From Candidatus Brocadia sp. (lineage in GTDB: Bacteria; Planctomycetota; Brocadiia; Brocadiales; Brocadiaceae): DNA of 6,222 nt. A program made the translations under genes and the position numbers. Location of the stretch: positions 1 to 6,222 of the forward strand of contig JAUQXU010000132.1 in the NCBI GenBank assembly GCA_030837935.1, written 5' to 3'. Below, in pieces: positions 4,659 to 6,222 of the stretch; position 1 is the first letter of the stretch; every line of letters starts with the position of its first letter. The notes under the pieces are model-generated. The model was not told the origin of the DNA. It worked only from the letters and a program-made list of their open reading frames with translations, and searched no databases.

Positions 4659-4685
4659 TTGACATCAACAAGAGAAAAATACAAT
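4659..4685 (+). promoter_or_regulatory. thrS: Candidate thrS promoter
   Basis: TTGACA (4659-4664) is a perfect -35 and TACAAT (4680-4685) a five-of-six -10, but the 15-base spacer is shorter than ideal. The -10 lies inside the palindrome at 4675-4696. Transcription would start near 4692, giving thrS a leader of about 105 bases. Confidence 0.4.
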
Positions 4686-4696
4686 ATTGTATTTTT
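4675..4696. repeat. Perfect 22-bp palindrome upstream of thrS
   Basis: AAAAATACAAT (4675-4685) is followed directly by its exact reverse complement (4686-4696). It is nearly pure A+T. As DNA it could be a dimeric repressor site over the -10; as RNA it could fold into a weak hairpin ending in five U's, which might end tRNA transcription. The sequence does not decide between these. Confidence 0.5.
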
Positions 4697-4796
4697 AGAA
4701 GAGATAGGGAATATTTATTAATATAAAATAGAGCGTTTTATCAAATCAGAATTATGAGCACCTTATAGCTGAGGGCGTTGGAAAAGTTCTACTATT

Positions 4797-6222
4797 ATGG
4801 TTAAGGTTACATTACCGGACGGAACAAAAAAAGAGTATAAGGATAATACAACTATTGGTGAAATCGCCAGCAATATTGGTAGCCGTTTGGGCGAAAGAGC
4901 GTTAGCGGGGAAGGCTAGCGGTATGCTCGTGGATCTTAGTTATCCTATTAAAGAGGATATTTCTTTATCTGTAATTACTGAAGGAACAGAAGAAGGCTTA
5001 GATATTCTCCGCCATAGCACAGCTCATATTATGGCGCAGGCTGTCAGCCGGCTCTTCCCCGGTGTAAAGCTTGGCATAGGACCTACCATTGAGCATGGAT
5101 TTTATTATGATTTCAGTCTTCCGCACAGTCTATCTGAAGAGGATATCAAGAAGACCGAAGAAGAAATGGCAAAGGTTATCAGTGAGGATATTGTTATCAA
5201 AAGGATGGAATTACCTCGCGATGTTGCCATAAAGAAGATGGAAGCCGTTGGTCAACCATTCAAGGCCGAACTCATTAAGGATATCGAGGATGATAATGTA
5301 TCTTTTTATACTCAGGGAGAGTTTGTAGACTTGTGCCGTGGCCCGCACATTCAGAGCACAGGAAAGGCCAGGGCATTCAAACTGCTGAGTGTGGCAGGCG
5401 CTTATTGGCGTGGCAAAGAAACGAATCCCATGTTGCAACGTATTTATGGGACGGCATTCTTTACGCAAGCAGAGCTTGACAAGTATCTGAAATTCCTCGA
5501 AGAAGCTGAAAAACGAGATCACCGAAAAATAGGCAAAGACTTAGACCTCTTCAGTTTTCATGAAGAAGGGGGGCCTGGTTTAACTTTTTGGCATCCAAAA
5601 GGTGCCAGAATAAGAAATATTGTTGAGAATTTTTGGCGGGAAGAACATTTTAAGCGCGGATATGAGATTGTCTATAGTCCCCATATTGCAAAAATCAACT
5701 TATGGAAAACCAGCGGCCATTGGAATTTTTACCGCGAAAGCATGTACTCACCAATTGAGGTTGATGGGCATGAATATATCTTAAAACCTATGAACTGCCC
5801 TTTTGCTGTGCTTATGTATAAGACAAAACTTCACAGTTATCGTGACCTACCTTTGCGATGGGGAGAATTGGGAACTGTGTATCGGTACGAGAGATCTGGT
5901 GTCTTGCACGGACTTCTGCGTGTGCGTGGATTTACTCAGGATGATGCACATATATTTTGTACACCGGATCAATTAGAAGCTGAAATCCTGGGAGTAATTG
6001 AGCTGGCACAGTTCATGCTTTCAAGTTTCGGATTTAATGAATATGAGATAGAGCTAAGCGTACGAGGTAAGGGTGAAAAGGAAAAATATATAGGCCGGGA
6101 TGAAGTTTGGGATCATGCCGAAGATGCCTTGAAGGTTGCCCTTGATAAAAAAGGACTCAGGTATACGCGAATGGAGGGAGAAGCAAAGTTTTATGGTCCT
6201 GCAATTGATATCAAGGTCAAGG
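4797..6222 (+). CDS. thrS: Threonyl-tRNA synthetase, C-terminal part outside window
   Basis: Charges tRNA-Thr with threonine in the cytoplasm. From ATG 4797 an uninterrupted frame of 475 codons runs off the right edge; the E. coli enzyme has 642 residues, so roughly 165 are missing. Domains in order: TGS domain (about 1-62, starting VKVTLPDGTKKEY); editing domain with HxxxH (His73, His77 in RHSTAHIMAQ) and LCRGPH (Cys180, His184), which removes misattached serine; then the class II catalytic core. Visible zinc ligands are Cys334 (KPMNCPF) and His385 (QDDAHIF), the same numbers as in E. coli; the third (His511 there) lies beyond the edge. Motif 2 is YRYERSGVLHGLLRVRGFTQ. The start is supported by the TGS alignment and a TGA stop in frame at 4770; the ribosome site is weak (GGAAAAG, 4780-4786). 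infC often follows thrS in bacteria and could be checked to the right. Confidence 0.97.
   Translation, partial: MVKVTLPDGTKKEYKDNTTIGEIASNIGSRLGERALAGKASGMLVDLSYPIKEDISLSVITEGTEEGLDILRHSTAHIMAQAVSRLFPGVKLGIGPTIEHGFYYDFSLPHSLSEEDIKKTEEEMAKVISEDIVIKRMELPRDVAIKKMEAVGQPFKAELIKDIEDDNVSFYTQGEFVDLCRGPHIQSTGKARAFKLLSVAGAYWRGKETNPMLQRIYGTAFFTQAELDKYLKFLEEAEKRDHRKIGKDLDLFSFHEEGGPGLTFWHPKGARIRNIVENFWREEHFKRGYEIVYSPHIAKINLWKTSGHWNFYRESMYSPIEVDGHEYILKPMNCPFAVLMYKTKLHSYRDLPLRWGELGTVYRYERSGVLHGLLRVRGFTQDDAHIFCTPDQLEAEILGVIELAQFMLSSFGFNEYEIELSVRGKGEKEKYIGRDEVWDHAEDALKVALDKKGLRYTRMEGEAKFYGPAIDIKVK

Larger units (their letters stand above)
4605..4796. other. AT-rich spacer between tRNA-Val and thrS
   Basis: 192 bases with no supported gene; a 40-codon frame opening at 4604 inside the tRNA's CCA is taken as chance. 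There is no T-box signature (no GGGUGG-type antiterminator motif) although thrS follows. The stretch contains a candidate promoter and a perfect palindrome, listed separately. A four-codon frame, ATGAGCACCTTATAG at 4754-4768, lies shortly before thrS and has no clear meaning. Confidence 0.6.

Noticed and set aside
4423..4662. 79-codon plus-strand frame across tRNA-Val.
   Set aside because: It reads through the tRNA gene; such frames are common artefacts over tRNAs. No ribosome site and no known domain.
4605..4796. T-box riboswitch or other attenuator upstream of thrS.
   Set aside because: No T-box antiterminator motif and no GC-rich terminator followed by T's is present; the spacer is short and almost entirely A+T.
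5211..5522. 103-codon minus-strand frame inside thrS.
   Set aside because: The plus-strand ThrRS with its catalytic and editing motifs covers this stretch completely; the antisense product resembles nothing.

Overview
This is a moderately AT-rich bacterial window with six protein genes (two cut by the window edges) and one tRNA gene. The organism is probably from the Planctomycetes-Verrucomicrobia-Lentisphaerae group. The main reason is a pair of prepilin-like proteins of the 'H-X9-DG' type, which is heavily expanded in that group. An anaerobic, low-GC planctomycete such as an anammox Brocadiales member would fit with AmrS, NadA and LarE, but that is inference and no marker gene here proves it.

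Layout, left to right. Positions 1-515 (minus): the 5' part of the radical SAM protein of the AmmeMemoRadiSam system. Positions 516-961: a 446-bp control region with candidate promoters and a small hairpin. Positions 962-2460 (plus): two tandem paralogous prepilin-like genes, each followed by an intrinsic terminator. Positions 2522-4281 (minus): nadA (quinolinate synthase) followed after a short gap by larE (sulfur transferase of nickel-pincer cofactor synthesis); they converge on the second prepilin gene. Positions 4282-4527: a divergent control region. Positions 4528-4604 (plus): tRNA-Val(GAC). Positions 4605-4796: a very AT-rich spacer with a perfect palindrome. Positions 4797-6222 (plus): the first 475 codons of thrS.

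The most informative feature is the prepilin duplication. Between the two copies lies a decayed fragment of the 3' end of larE, so the duplicated block was 'prepilin + terminator + tail of the convergent larE'. The two terminators differ by paired, compensating base changes. A 98-bp stretch of the two genes is identical down to every synonymous site, while their central parts have diverged.

Functionally, nadA and larE make a plausible pair: the nickel-pincer nucleotide is built from nicotinic acid adenine dinucleotide, which lies downstream of quinolinate. The other genes are housekeeping (thrS, tRNA) or poorly understood (AmrS, prepilins). I see no insertion sequence, CRISPR array, phage gene or clearly new defence system. 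The items worth a second look are the duplication scar, the possible gene conversion, an unusual C33 in the tRNA anticodon loop, and several inverted repeats in control regions.
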